Part shown: piece by piece, positions 31,517 to 42,800 of the stretch
Numbering within the stretch: the first letter of the stretch is position 1
How the letters are laid out: each line of letters opens with the position of its first letter
From: Gracilaria domingensis
Taxonomy: Eukaryota; Rhodophyta; Florideophyceae; Gracilariales; Gracilariaceae
DNA length: 64,000 nt
Assembly: GCA_022539475.1 (NCBI GenBank)
Contig: VCMS01000028.1
Span: 273,215-337,214 of the forward strand
Direction of reading: 5' to 3'
Notes under the pieces: generated by a model
What the model saw: the letters and a program-made list of their open reading frames with translations, nothing else
What the model was told of the DNA's origin: nothing
The model's database searches: none
Translations under genes and position numbers: made by a program

Positions 31517-32462
31517 CACGTACTACGCCATTGCGCCCGACATCAAGGTCATTGCTCCGTGGAGAGACCGCGTCTTTTTGCAAAAGTTCAAGGGACGAAC
31601 CGATCTGCTCGAGTATGGCCGCGAAAAGGGCATCGACATGCCCAAGGGCGACAAGCCGCCGTACTCCATGGACGACAACCTCATGCACATCAGCTACGAG
31701 AGCGGCAACCTGGAGGATCCGACGAGCCCGCCTCTGGAGGAGATGTACCTCAAGACCGCCGCCATGGCCGACTGGGCCGATCAGCCGGAAATCATCCGCG
31801 TCGAGTTCCGCGATGGCATTCCGATCGCCGCGGGCACCAAGGACGGAGAGCACCGCGAGACCGATCCGCTGCGCATGTACATGTGGCTCAACGAGGTTGC
31901 AAAGCGTCACGGCATCGGCCGTGTGGACATTGTGGAGAATCGCTTTGTCGGAATCAAGTCGCGAGGCGTGTATGAAACGCCCGCTGCCACCATTCTTCGC
32001 TGCGCGCACGTGGACATTGAGGGCATTGCCATGGATCGCGAGGTGATGCGACTCCGCGATATGCTGTCGCCCAAGTTTGCAGAGCTGGTTTACAACGGCT
32101 TTTGGTTCTCGCCGGAGACTGACTTTTTGCTGGCGGCCATCTCGAAGAGCCAGGAGCTGATTGATGGCTGGGTGGATGTGATGTGTTACAAGGGCGCCAC
32201 CATGGCGGTGGCGCGTTTCTCGCCCACCAGTTTGTATGACGAGAATATCGCGAGCATGGAGACGGTGGAGGGATATCAGCCTACGGATGCCGGCGGCTTT
32301 ATTCGCGTCAATGCGATTCGTCTCAAGGCGCACCGAGAGATCTTGATGAAGACGCCTGTGGAGCGTCTGAGTGCGTTCAAGCAGCAGTCGCGTGCGTTGA
32401 CTGGAACGTACGAGGCTGTGATTGGCACAAATGTGCTGGGAGGCAAGGCGCAAAAGGAGTAG
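31131..32462 (+). CDS. ASS1: Argininosuccinate synthase
   Basis: 443 residues from ATG 31131, without introns. Joins citrulline and aspartate using ATP (AMP + PPi) in arginine synthesis and the urea cycle. The N-terminal PP-loop ATP site AYSGGLDTS is at residues 9-17. The family motifs ATGKGNDQVRFE and the substrate-binding YSMDDNLMHISYES follow. Length is within the range of bacterial and eukaryotic enzymes. No transit peptide is evident, suggesting a cytosolic enzyme. The 5' half is very GC-rich and the 3' half less so. It ends at TAG at the place usual for the family, which argues that UAG is a normal stop codon in this genome. Confidence 0.97.
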
Positions 32463-32635
32463 GTCGCTGGAGCTGACTCGTGTTACGAGTGGTTGTGTGT
32501 GTTTTGTTTTTGACTCTCAAACATGTTAAGGGTGCTGCTTGCGTACTTTGCACCTGGTTGTAGTCACAGCTGTGAGGAATACAACACGGTGGTTTCTGCG
32601 CGTAAAAACGGCGGTCTGGATGGTGCGTTTGTGCT

Positions 32636-33597
32636 TCAGTAGTTGTATAAACAGACAAGCTTTCGAGTGAGAAGCTGCTGACGACAAAGCGGGCATATCT
32701 GCTGCTCTCCGGGCAAAAGGGTGGCAAAGCGAAACAGGTCAGGGCTGGATGGCGTTGCGCGGTGAACGAAGCGCGATGCAGGAAAGGACGATGACTCACG
32801 TTGGCGGAGCACCAGTGGCAGATGCAGTTCCAGCAGAACACATGGCCGCACGAGGTGAGGGCGGCATCGCGCACGGCGCCCAGGCACAGGATGCACGTGG
32901 GGCGGCCGGGCACGAGCGGCTTGTCGTCGTCCGCGTCGGGGGCGAGCGAAAGCGCGCGCAGCAGCTCGGGCGCGCCGCCCGCGCGGAAGCGGCGCGCCAG
33001 CGCGCGCAGCGCGGCGCACGCGCGCGCCAGCAGCATGAGCAGCATGGCGGCGCCCAGCAGCGGCAGCAGCGTCGGCTCGTCGCCCCGGCCGGCCGTGGCC
33101 AGGTAGCGCACGCCGCACAGCCGCCGCGCCACGTCCGCGCGCCGCGCGCGCACGTAGAACAGCGCCAGGTGCAGCCGCTGCGCGTCCGCCAGCAGCCGCT
33201 CCGCGCGCGCGCGCGGGAACGGCGCGCGCGGCGCCGCGCGCCGCCACAGCGCGCCCAGCGCGTCCGCCGCGTCCGCCGGCGCCGCGCCCAGCGCCAGCGC
33301 CAGCGCCAGCGCGCGCCGCCGCGACAGCGGCGCGGCGCCGCGCGCCGCCGGCGCGACGGCGGCGTACTCCTCGCCCGGGCTGGCGCGCAGCGGCGCGGCG
33401 CGCGACAGCGCGTGGTACGCGACGCGCGACAGCGCGCGCACGGCGCGGCGCGCGCGCGCGCGCGCCAGCAGCGCCGGCGGCAGCGCGGCGCGCAGCGCGC
33501 GCGTGAGCGCGGCGTCGAGCAGCGACACGTACTCCTCGTCCTTGGTGAGCGCGCGCAGCACGTCCGCCGCCGCCGCGCGCGGGAGCGGGAGCGCCAT
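32636..33597 (-). CDS. PEX10: Peroxisome biogenesis factor 10 (RING E3), two exons
   Basis: Exon 1 is 33597-32800 and exon 2 is 32701-32636. The intron at 32799-32702 starts GTGAGT and ends CAG; using the next CAG would drop one Gln. 287 residues. The N-terminus (VLRALTKDEEYVSLLDAAL) and the helical middle with a hydrophobic segment (LLGAAMLLMLLARACAALRAL) fit PEX10. The C-terminal C3HC4 RING reads CILC ... CGHVFCWNCICHW ... CPLCR, with the last two Cys supplied by exon 2. PEX10, with PEX2 and PEX12, ubiquitinates the PEX5 receptor at the peroxisome membrane. Starts divergently from the KEN-box gene. Very Ala/Arg-rich because of GC content; shorter than typical PEX10. Confidence 0.87.
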
Positions 33598-33941
33598 GGC
33601 CGCGGCCGCGCGCGCCGCGCGCCGCCGCGCGCCGCCGCGCCGCCGCCGCTGATCAAGCCACGGACGCGCCGCGGCCGCGCGCGCGCGCGCGCGCGCGCGC
33701 GCCAGCGGCTGTAAGGCGCGTCTGTAAGCACGCGGCTTGAAACCGAAAAGCGCGTTTTGGCGGCGCGGGCAAACGGCCTGCGCGCGGCGCGGCGCGGCGG
33801 CCAGCCGCAGCCGCGTCTCTCCCCGCGCGCGTCGCATAAAATCGGAGCGCGTCTCCCGCGCGCTCGCTCGCAGCCGCGCCGCCCCACGCGCGCCGCCCCT
33901 CGACGCGACGCGCGCCGCTTGCCCCTGCCGCCGGCCTCCAC
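33598..33941. promoter_or_regulatory. Divergent promoter between PEX10 and the KEN-box gene
   Basis: 344 bp, extremely GC-rich. An uninterrupted alternating CG run of about 27 bp (33676-33702) could adopt Z-DNA. No other element recognised. Confidence 0.4.
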
Positions 33942-34619
33942 ATGAGCGCGCCTGCAGACGCGCCAGAGCCGCCGCCCGCCGCCGCGCCGCCGGCGCACCC
34001 GCCGCAGCCGGCCCCGCCGCCGCCGCCGCCGCCGCCGCCGGAGGCGCGCGCGCTGCGCGGCGCCGATGGCGCCGAGGGCGCCGCCGCTGCCGCCGATGGC
34101 GCCGCCGCTGCCGCGGCGCCAGCGCCGGAGGCGTGCTCTTCGCCGTCGGCGCACCAGCCGGAGCGCCCTTCACACTTGTCGCCGCCCGCGGCCGGCCAGC
34201 ACGCGCTTGTGCACCATCAACAACAGCCTCTTCTACAGCCGTCTTACACACACAAACCCGCCCCGTCGCAGCCCGTGCCCGTGCCCGTGCCCGTCTTTGT
34301 CGACCCGCAGCCCGCAGCGCCGCAAGCAGTGCACGCTGGCAAGCCGCCGCGAATTGACCACGATGACAAGGAGAACATCCCGCCCGTCTGGATGCAGTAC
34401 GCGCTGCAAAGCAAGCCGGAGGAGAAGGGCAACAAGCCCTTCAAGTCGAGCAAGCTGGCGGTGCCGCTTTCTGAAGCCGGCGTTCAGAAGAAACGCGACC
34501 AGTCTCGCTCCCCATTGCGTGACATAACCTCCGCCGTTGTGGGTAACCGTCGTCCCAACTTGTTCACCCTCCGCCGCTCTCCTCGCAAGAAGCATCTCAC
34601 TTTGAGATATTTGCGTTGA
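33942..34619 (+). CDS. Low-complexity protein with KEN box (possible cell-cycle protein)
   Basis: 225 residues from ATG 33942. The N-terminal half is Pro/Ala-rich with a nine-Pro run and a PVPVPVPV stretch. The C-terminal half is basic. It has a KEN box in DKENIPPVW (residues about 140-150), the degron type read by the APC/C. SRSPLRDIT and LRRSPRKK both contain CDK-type Ser-Pro sites, and the second also resembles a nuclear localisation signal. This mix is seen in APC/C substrates such as securin- and sororin-like regulators, but no family can be named. Ends at TGA 34617-34619. Confidence 0.6.
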   Translation: MSAPADAPEPPPAAAPPAHPPQPAPPPPPPPPPEARALRGADGAEGAAAAADGAAAAAAPAPEACSSPSAHQPERPSHLSPPAAGQHALVHHQQQPLLQPSYTHKPAPSQPVPVPVPVFVDPQPAAPQAVHAGKPPRIDHDDKENIPPVWMQYALQSKPEEKGNKPFKSSKLAVPLSEAGVQKKRDQSRSPLRDITSAVVGNRRPNLFTLRRSPRKKHLTLRYLR

Positions 34620-35669
34620 ACCTGTTCTCACCCACGTTTTTGTTATCCTTCTCTATTGGTTCCATCTCGTACACGTAAGATGCGCTCAGCCAAAGCGGTC
34701 GTGTTTGCACACCGCTGTGTACATACTTGTGGATCAATCTCAAACTGAGCTTCTTTTTGTTTTGTAGATTATTTTTCAGTTTCTCAAGTCACCTTGCTAT
34801 CTTCTTGTCTCAGAGGGACAAAGCAACACAACCGCTTGACAGAGCACGCCCTCGTCGTTGTAAATTTCAGCTTCGTCTCTGCGTTGTTTCAGGCTCAAGT
34901 GTGAAAATCATCTTCTCGCCACTCATTCAGACGCACCACTGGTAAACCTCAACCAACAAACCATAAATTCCAAACTGTTCTATGCCCAACATTATTTTTG
35001 CCCCGCGAGAACGAGACGTTGGGTTCACCCATTTCATGAAGCTGTGCCTGTCAAGCTCCCTCATACCTTTGGTACCATACAGCCGCCAACCCTGGAGAAC
35101 GGCTCACCGTTTCGATACTCTTGTGCTTCCGAACCGCTTCGGAAACCGTGTTAAGACCCCACTCACGTCGACAGCTCAAAAGTCGCTTCTAACAGATAGA
35201 CATACGTACAAGGGTGAGAAGGTTGGCAGAGCGTTACAGGTACCCCTTGCAAGTTGCATGTGCCATTGAAACACAGTTAACTCCAAATTCTGTTGCTAAA
35301 CCTGCGCCGTGAAGACGCCTTTCCTACTGTTGCCACGGCAACTTTTAATTAAAGTCTTATCGAGAACCACAGCTTTCAGTGCTGTTACAAAGCTCAACGC
35401 CGCCACACGCCTTCCAATTCGAGGCAAAACGTTTATGATGCTTCGAAGAAACCACATCAGCAGAGAAGCGCCCGTAGCCGTTTTATGAGCAACAGTCATT
35501 TTCCTAGCGTACTCAAAAGTATCCAGCAAACGTCTGTCTTCGGCCTTTGTCCAATGCAGAGGACCCTTTGCGACTAGACTGTCTCCAAAAACCAACAACT
35601 ATCTATTCGACCAGAAACTATTCGCCAAACAAACAATACTTCTCCGTTTGCCTCTGATGAACGACGTTA
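34620..35669. other. Intergenic region, no supported gene
   Basis: About 1 kb without a convincing gene. A minus-strand frame (35296-35598) contains LHWTKAEDRRLLDTFEY, faintly Myb/SANT-like, but it has no good ATG and no continuation. Base composition drops sharply from the GC-rich block to its left. Confidence 0.5.
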
Positions 35670-37061
35670 ATGTTGACAACACTCCCCAATCATCTTAGGA
35701 ACTACCTCCCTATCTACCTTTGGAGGATTTTATCTCCAGACAACGCATCCAAGGGACAAGCGTTCGTACCACCCAACTTTGAAGAAGGTCTTTCAGATCA
35801 AGTCGAAGAAGATTCCATTGACGCGGCTGCTACAGGGCGCCAGCAAGTTCACGACTACTCCAATACTGTGCGCCTGGATACCAAGGTTGTGGAAGATAGA
35901 GAAATTATGGAAACTATCAGACAGGCTCCAAACAAGATCGTGGGTGAAACTGAGGGCTCAACTGGTCCTGTTATGCTTGACAAGGAAAAGGCGCAGCTGT
36001 TTGGCTCTCGCATGCTCTCTTATCTCAACAGCGGTTCTCTCACCCTGTTAATTTCTATCGGTCACAAGCTTGGACTCTTTGAGGTAATGGCCAGGTTGCC
36101 GGCTGTCACCAGCGTGGAATTGGCTCAAACGTCGGACTTAAACGAGCGATATGTGCGAGAGTGGCTTTCTGCAATGTATGTGGGTGGAATAGTCGATATC
36201 GACGACCAGCGCAACAAACAGCAGGAGAATCGCTATTTCTTACCAAGGGAACACGCAGCCTTTCTCACATGGGGTAGAGGTCCGGAGAACGTGGCTGTCT
36301 TGACGCAGTACATCTCCATACTTTCATCTTTCGAAGATAGGGCCGTGGAGTGCTTCAGGAACGGGAAAGGAATATCATGCTCTGAATATGGAGAGCTCAA
36401 GTCCATAATGGCAGCTGATTCCGCGCAGACTATAGCTTCTTCTCTAATTGGCTGGATCCTACCATTAGGTCAGACCATGATTGTTCAGGGTCTCCAAGCC
36501 GGTATTGACGTTCTCGATGTCGAATGTGGGACAGGGATAAATCTCATGACCATGGCCAAGGAATTCCCGAAAAGCTGGTTCACAGGTTATGATACAAATC
36601 CTGCCCTTATTGCAGCTGCAAAAGAGGCAGCAGAGAAGGAGAAGCTGCAGAACGTTCGGTTCAAGTGCTCGCAAATCACTGAATCTTCGGAATCATCCGC
36701 GTATGACTTGGTTACTTGTTTCGGAGGACTTATTGAAACTGGAGACGTGAAGAACGTCGTAAGACGTGTGTACCAGGCTCTTCGTCGTGGCGGAACATTC
36801 CTACTGCAAGACGTGGCGGCAAACAGTGATGTCCGAGCAAATCGCTCTCACCCAGCTGGATGTTTGCTATACTCTATTTCCTTGATGTTCTCTTTACCGA
36901 CGACAATCTCTAAAACTGGAAGGGAGGAGGACGCCTTGGGTGTCATGTGGGGTAACGATGTGGCTTTATCCCTGCTTCGTGATGTTGGATTTAAATGTGA
37001 GGGAGTCAAGAGGCTTGCAGATGACAATTGCAACGCCTTTCTGTTTTGTTCTCGTGATTAA
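35670..37061 (+). CDS. SAM-dependent methyltransferase with N-terminal winged-helix region
   Basis: 463 residues from ATG 35670, without introns. Residues 1-110 have no recognised domain. Residues about 115-200 (LTLLISIGHKLGLFEVMARLP, VELAQTSDLNERYVREWL) look like the winged-helix dimerisation part found in Rv2258c-type and related small-molecule methyltransferases. A Rossmann methyltransferase fold follows, with motif I IDVLDVECGTGINL (about 279-292; Glu replaces the usual first Gly of the GxGxG loop), motif II FTGYDTNP, and a motif IV-like YDLVTCFGGLIE. The substrate is unknown. Related proteins occur in bacteria, fungi and animals. Confidence 0.82.
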   Translation: MLTTLPNHLRNYLPIYLWRILSPDNASKGQAFVPPNFEEGLSDQVEEDSIDAAATGRQQVHDYSNTVRLDTKVVEDREIMETIRQAPNKIVGETEGSTGPVMLDKEKAQLFGSRMLSYLNSGSLTLLISIGHKLGLFEVMARLPAVTSVELAQTSDLNERYVREWLSAMYVGGIVDIDDQRNKQQENRYFLPREHAAFLTWGRGPENVAVLTQYISILSSFEDRAVECFRNGKGISCSEYGELKSIMAADSAQTIASSLIGWILPLGQTMIVQGLQAGIDVLDVECGTGINLMTMAKEFPKSWFTGYDTNPALIAAAKEAAEKEKLQNVRFKCSQITESSESSAYDLVTCFGGLIETGDVKNVVRRVYQALRRGGTFLLQDVAANSDVRANRSHPAGCLLYSISLMFSLPTTISKTGREEDALGVMWGNDVALSLLRDVGFKCEGVKRLADDNCNAFLFCSRD

Positions 37062-37282
37062 GTTTGGCGTTTCGATCCTTACACGGCAAAGGGATTAACG
37101 CAGTTTGAGGAGACTTCTTGGATCTATCACTCGGAAATCGCAAAAAGAGAAGTGTAGAGTTTCGCAGAAAAGCTGGCATATTTTCTGTGCCGGTAAAAGT
37201 TTTAAGAGGTTACAAGTCAAAGTTGAATGAAACATAAAGAAGATAGGCAATCATATAAAACACGTTTGTGGCATAGTTAAGT

Positions 37283-38401
37283 CTAAAAAAGAACTTCGTC
37301 AGCAGCTGCTTTGTGCGTAGGATGCGCAACAAGTCCGCGTTTGAAGTCGGGCCACCTTCTAAGATTCTGTTCGTTTGAATACCATTCAGCCGTTAGTCTT
37401 ACTCCTTGCTCCCATGACATCTGATTCTTCCATCCAAGCTTTTTAAGTTTTGAAGAATCGATTCTGTAGTGATGATCATTTACTTCACGATCCTTGACAA
37501 AAGTGATATAGGCATTTGGGTCCTGAGAGTCTTGCAAGTCAAATGCCTTCACACAATCACGTACAACTTGGAGATTAGTTCTTTCTTCATCAGAACCAAC
37601 GTTGTAGACTCCGCCGACATTTCCGTGATGTAGAATCACGTCAAAGGCTTCTGCCATATCTGTGACATACACATAATTTCTCGAATGATTTCCATCACCA
37701 TGTATGTAGGCCGGTTTCTTTTCGGACAAAAGAACGCATGATTTAGCCACTAACTTGTCTGGATATTGTCTAGGACCGTACACATTGTTGCCCCTCGTAA
37801 TAATGACAGGCATTGAGAACGACTTTGCATATCCACGGCAAATAAGTTCAGCAGCTGCTTTAGTGCATGCGTAGGGATTTGTCGGGGCCATCATGGAGTC
37901 TTCCTTCTCAAAATCAGTCTCTCCACCGTACACCTCATCAGTGCTAACATGTATAAAACGATTGATACGGGAATACTCGCGGGCGGCTTCCAGCAAAACG
38001 TGTGTGCCAACAACGTTATTCGAAGTGAATGAAATGGATGAATGAAATGAATTGTCCACGTGAGTACTTGCCGCAAAATGCATTATGGTATCAACATTTT
38101 CAGAGCGAAGGAGATAGTCGACGAGACAGCGGGAACGAATGTCACCCCGACACCATCTGAGATTTGGCTTGTCAAACAAAGGCGAAATATTCTCCTCCGC
38201 CGCACAGTAATCCAATTTATCCAGAACGACAATGCGATAATCTGGATATCTATTGACAAGAAGTTCGACCACATGCGATCCAATAAAGCCAGCGCCGCCC
38301 GTAAGAAGGATACACTTTGGCGTATAAGGTCGCTTATTCGAGGCGCATTCTGTTTCAGAATGGCCATTAGCAGGCGTAAAGTAAGAAGTCATCACGGTCA
38401 T
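37283..38401 (-). CDS. dTDP/UDP-glucose 4,6-dehydratase (RHM/RmlB-like)
   Basis: 372 residues from ATG 38401; a longer frame upstream has no ATG. Extended SDR enzyme that oxidises C4 and removes water across C5-C6 of a nucleotide glucose to give the 4-keto-6-deoxy sugar, the first step to rhamnose. The NAD-binding motif TGGAGFIGS is at 34-42, with STDEVYG (the catalytic Asp-Glu pair next to the Thr) and the YxxxK pair in NPYACTKAAAEL. Then come RGNNVYGPRQYPDK and the RNYVYVTD sugar-site motif. The first 28 residues are not conserved. There is no fused epimerase/reductase domain, unlike plant RHM. Shares a divergent promoter region with the TMEM230-like gene. Confidence 0.92.
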   Translation of the reverse strand: MTVMTSYFTPANGHSETECASNKRPYTPKCILLTGGAGFIGSHVVELLVNRYPDYRIVVLDKLDYCAAEENISPLFDKPNLRWCRGDIRSRCLVDYLLRSENVDTIMHFAASTHVDNSFHSSISFTSNNVVGTHVLLEAAREYSRINRFIHVSTDEVYGGETDFEKEDSMMAPTNPYACTKAAAELICRGYAKSFSMPVIITRGNNVYGPRQYPDKLVAKSCVLLSEKKPAYIHGDGNHSRNYVYVTDMAEAFDVILHHGNVGGVYNVGSDEERTNLQVVRDCVKAFDLQDSQDPNAYITFVKDREVNDHHYRIDSSKLKKLGWKNQMSWEQGVRLTAEWYSNEQNLRRWPDFKRGLVAHPTHKAAADEVLF

Positions 38402-38930
38402 AACACAGAATGTGCGAACCCAACCAACTAAAAGGAAATTCCAAACAGCAACAAACAATAACACGGGCTAGACCTGAAAGTCGAGAGCAGTGTGAAAAAC
38501 AGAGAAGCACGCCCAATTAAGCGAACAGCGCCCTGTCTCCTTCTCTGCTCTGTCTCCCTCGGCGCGGACGGGAACCACACGCGAAGCGCTGACGCCGCAA
38601 ACAGCAGCGTCGGGTTGAAGGCGGCCGTTTGTGCTGACGCTGCTACGCCGCACGGTGCTCATCGAAGACAAATGTGCCGAATGGCGCAAATTGGCAGCGA
38701 GGCTTTGCGCACGTGGCGTGGGCCCATTGGTACGATTTGCATCGACATGTAACAGCTGCCCAATTGTGACGTAGCCGCGCTGTTGTCCACGCTGGATCTG
38801 CATTTCCGTGTTTGCGCTGCTTTTTCGTGGCATTCCTCTTTTGCTTCTTTCTTCAGCTCATCGCCGTCGAGTTACCGTCGCACTTCCCTGACGGAGCTGT
38901 GTCCAGTTCGATATCTAGCCATTCCTTGAC
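38402..38930. promoter_or_regulatory. Divergent promoter region, dehydratase / TMEM230-like
   Basis: 529 bp between the divergent starts. Overlapping small frames on both strands (for example 38468-38833 minus) are not supported. No specific site recognised. Confidence 0.4.
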
Positions 38931-39469
38931 ATGTCGCGTCTGCAGCCGACCCAATCCTTCTCCAACAACAGCTCGTATAGAGAGGTTCGTCTATCATCAC
39001 CACGCTACCGCCTCGCACAAACCGCCATCTGACCCGTTTTATCAGGATGACATTCCGGCTGAACTATATGACACCTCAAACAGTCGGTATAGCGATGCGC
39101 AACTCTTCCGACGCAGTGCTGCAGGAGAACCCAGAGCAGGCTTTCCGTGGAGAACCACTTTCGTAGCCTTATTCCTTTTCGGCTTTGGTATTACGTTCTT
39201 GCTCCTCGGTCTGCTTCATTTTCGTGATGTGGATCGAGGAACCTCCATAGCCTTCATGACAGTTGGCTCCATTGCATTTCTTCCCGGTGCCTACGTAACA
39301 TATAATTTGATACAAACATTGCGTGGAGCTCGTGGTTTTCATCTATCACAGTGTAAGTTTATTCCAAATGCACTCAATGCTTTCTTTGCTATCTTCCTTT
39401 TTGTTGACATCCTTTGTTTCCTTTTCATGCTGTTGATCAGTTGCTCACTGGGATGACTACAGATGGTGA
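38931..39469 (+). CDS. TMEM230: TMEM230-like two-membrane-segment protein, three exons
   Basis: Proposed exons are 38931-38984, 39046-39352 and 39441-39469, giving 129 residues, close to the usual family length. The long open frame over exon 2 has no ATG. An ATG at 38931 (MSRLQPTQSFSNN) joins it in frame by removing 38985-39045, whose donor GTTCGT is unusual and whose acceptor is TTTATCAG. The second intron (39353-39440) has a strong GTAAGT donor and TGATCAG acceptor, and gives the end QFAHWDDYRW. Two hydrophobic segments (FVALFLFGFGITFLLLGLL and IAFMTVGSIAFLPGAYVTY) are joined by the DRGTS loop. FLPGAY and the G-x-RG-F turn match the family. TMEM230 acts in vesicle trafficking and endosomal recycling. 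Confidence 0.78.
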
Positions 39470-39833
39470 CAAACAGCGATACATACATGCGTATCCCACG
39501 TTCAATTTATCTTGCTTATTGTTTCAAATATGTACGCAGCATATGAGCTTTTCGCGGTCTCTGCACAACCCGTATCTGTTTATGATTCTACTTATGTCAT
39601 CGCCATCCTTCCATAAATGCGTCTCGAAATGATGACGTGCTACACGCAGTGTTCACAGCCGCTCTCCTTTCTGTTGCCGGAAAGCACCGAACATTCGTAC
39701 ACGTTTACATGTTAGTTAGTCCTATGCCCATGTCAGTAAAAGCACCCCAACCCAACCACCCCTGTACAATCCCCTCATCCACCCAACAAGTTACAAAACA
39801 CAAAAAAGACAACCCGAAAAGCCACGCTACACA
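39470..39833. other. Intergenic, between convergent genes
   Basis: About 360 bp between the 3' ends of the TMEM230-like gene and the carrier fusion. No gene recognised. Confidence 0.5.
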
Positions 39834-42800
39834 CTACGACGATGTTCTTACATGGGGCGAGGACTGAGACAGAAAATTTCCAACAGCCCCTTCCGCGGCA
39901 TCAATCCGAGGTCTTAGTCGTTCATACACCAACAAACTAACCGCAGTCGACGGAGCAATCTTGAAAAGGTTCGGCAGCAAGCCCCGAAAATACCCTCGCC
40001 ATCCCATCTGGCTCCCTATCTCCTTCCACGCACTGAAGAACGTTGTAGATTCTGAACCTGATCTCGCGTCAAATCCAGCAACCTGCATTCGTCTCCGGCA
40101 CGTATCGATTGGATACGTTGCTATCTGGCTCGTCATATTTGTTAGAATTCCGGCCACAACCAACCCGCCTGGAGTTGGCGAGTTTGTCGTGTCGCTATTG
40201 CGCCTTGGCAGAATCGGTAACAAGCATGTTTCATATACAGCCAGCGTAATGCCCGTGAAGGCAAAGCTTCCGACCAGAGTTGGGAATAAGCCGCGATAAA
40301 TGCTTCGTACGCCTTCCATGCGCATCGCTTCATTGATTCCATGAAACGGACCGCGGTATGGCTCAAAGCCCTGCCTTTGCATTGCCAGCCGTGCACGCAC
40401 GAAATCGAATGGGTACGTAGCTGTTTGACTCACCATGCCTGCTACCCCTCCTGCGAATAGCGCAACCAAGGTACGGTTATTACCCCTACTCATCGCACCG
40501 GATGAAGAGTTTTCATTAGACCCTGAGCTGGGTGCAGAAATCCAGCTTGCAACTTCAGGAGAAGTAGCCAGCCGCGTAACCAAAGCGGTTTGAATTATAG
40601 TGCTCGGCACTGTGCGCAAGATATTGGCTCCATTCTGCCTGAACAGAGCCCGTCTGATGCTGGAATCCTCCGCGATCATATGTCGCATGCTAGCAATCCA
40701 TCCGCCAGAGAACTGAACTCGGTTTCCAGTTTGCATCAGCATCTTCACTCGTTCTAAAGGGGCAACCGCAGTTCTACTAACCACCCCGGTCAAGCAAAGA
40801 GTCAGCCAGTCAGACCACTTCACGTCTGTCAGCCATGTCGGTGCATGAGGCGGATAAACGGAGCGGGTTTGCAATGTCGAGCGATTCGGCGTTGGAAGAA
40901 CTTTCGTCCCAACGAACTTGGATCCAAGTAAGGTCGGAGCCGCATACGTCTCGAGGAAAGGCACGTCTTCCATGTCGTGATTAGATACAGATCCAATGGC
41001 ATCGGCGTTGAGGAAATGGTCTCTGATTCGCTGAATATCTGCCCTGAACAACGGTGGCAATATGTCCTTCGAGATGTCATTAAAGTCCTTCATAGACAAA
41101 GTTCGAGTTCCGTGGCGCCCAAAGACGGACCTGAGCATGCGATTCTCCCCAGTTAACATCTTCTGAGCAACAGTATCGTACTCCGCGTACTCATGCAACA
41201 ATTCTTCCATATCATCAAGGGAAATAAAGCCAGTATTACTTTGATCCGACTTTCGAAATGCTACTTCCATGTCGGCATCTGGGTTGTTGATAACAATGTC
41301 AAAACGACAGAACTCCCAAAAGCTCAATAAGATCCCACTCTCCTCCTCCGGTTCCAGCCCTTGTTGCGAAGTTGAAGTGTAAGAATCTTGGTCATTCTTC
41401 CGATTTCGTGCGGCAATAGGGTCTTTCGCCCGATTACTAGCGATCAGAGAAATAAGCAACGCCGACAGCCGCTCTCGATCCTGTTCAGGAAAAGCATGAA
41501 CCCCAATAAATTGCAAGAGGTCATCTTTTGTCATGTACGGTTCTCCATCCTTTTCAACGCTGGCAATCTTTTTGAACACGGTTCTCAAGTGTTGGTTACC
41601 ACCCCCAAGGTTAAGACGGTGATAAGCCGCGGCTGAAATTGCCCAACATTCGCTATCCGTTCTTGCTCGTATCGTTGCAGCCCTTGGGGCATTATACATT
41701 AAACTCAACTCACCGAAACTTTGACCGGCATTGAGAGTCTTTATAAGTGACCCCTGATCATCATCCACCACTTCCGTGTTGTTCTGTCCGATTCGAAGAG
41801 CCTTGGGGTTTCGCGTGTGACGCTCAAGCTCCCCACTTTTGATGATGTACATGTTATCTCCAGTATCACCCTGGTCGAAAACATGCTCTCCCGCTCGGAA
41901 CTTTACCAAGAAGAACGGCTTTAGCTCGTTTGGACCAATCTTATCAAGTCGCTTAAAAAGGAAATGTTCCTGTAGCTGACGTCGCAGGAGACGCTGGTCT
42001 GCCGCAGAAATGATTGACTGTGCGTCGCTACTCGCATCCTTAAAGCGCTCAAAAGTTGGCCGATCAAGCTCCCACAAAAGCGTTTTCTGCTTAGCCCTAA
42101 TGGTCGCAACTCGAGAAACGTTATTAAACGAGAAACCTGTGAGACCAAAGCTTGTGCGCGCCCCCAACGTGCTTAACAAAATTGGCGGTTGATCACTCCT
42201 AGAATGCCATCTCTCAATCTCCCCATTGGCAACAATGTAGAATTTGTCTCCGTAATCCCCTTGTTCAAATACTACATCACCCGGCTCGACAACACGTGCC
42301 CGAAAAGACTGAAGCAATTGGGTTCGCTTGTATTCGTCCGGAATCTGACTGTACAATGGAGTACGTTTAAGAGCATCGCGTATCAAACTGCGGTGCTCAC
42401 GAGGCGGCTTTTCTCCATCACATACATTTCCGAAAGACTTACGACGATTAACAGAATCGCGAGCAGCGCGTGCAGACCTCCTGAGGTACTTCTCTTTGCT
42501 CAGTTGAATATTGTTGAGAAGCATAACCCCAGGGATGTTGGCATCCTCCGATGAGAAATCTTTCGGACTGTAATAGAATGGCGGTGGATACGAACCAATT
42601 AAATCGACGCGCTGGTAGGCGGCGGCAACGAGCTCAGAGCAGAAGACGCGAGATAGATCGCCTTTGTACTTTGTAGACACTTGCGGCTCCGTCGTTGAAG
42701 GTGCATCCTCCACTGGGGACTTGGGTTCGAAGTTGGGATCGAGACGCTTCTTCAGTCGCTGTATTTCAGCAATCACGCGATCGCGTTCCCCTTGCAATAT

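Noticed and set aside
32749-33714. A 321-codon plus-strand frame opposite PEX10
   Set aside because: Almost only Arg, Gln, Ala and His; exact mirror of the PEX10 coding strand.
35296-35598. Possible Myb/SANT-like small gene on the minus strand
   Set aside because: No ATG start, only a faint resemblance over about 20 residues, and no continuation in nearby frames.
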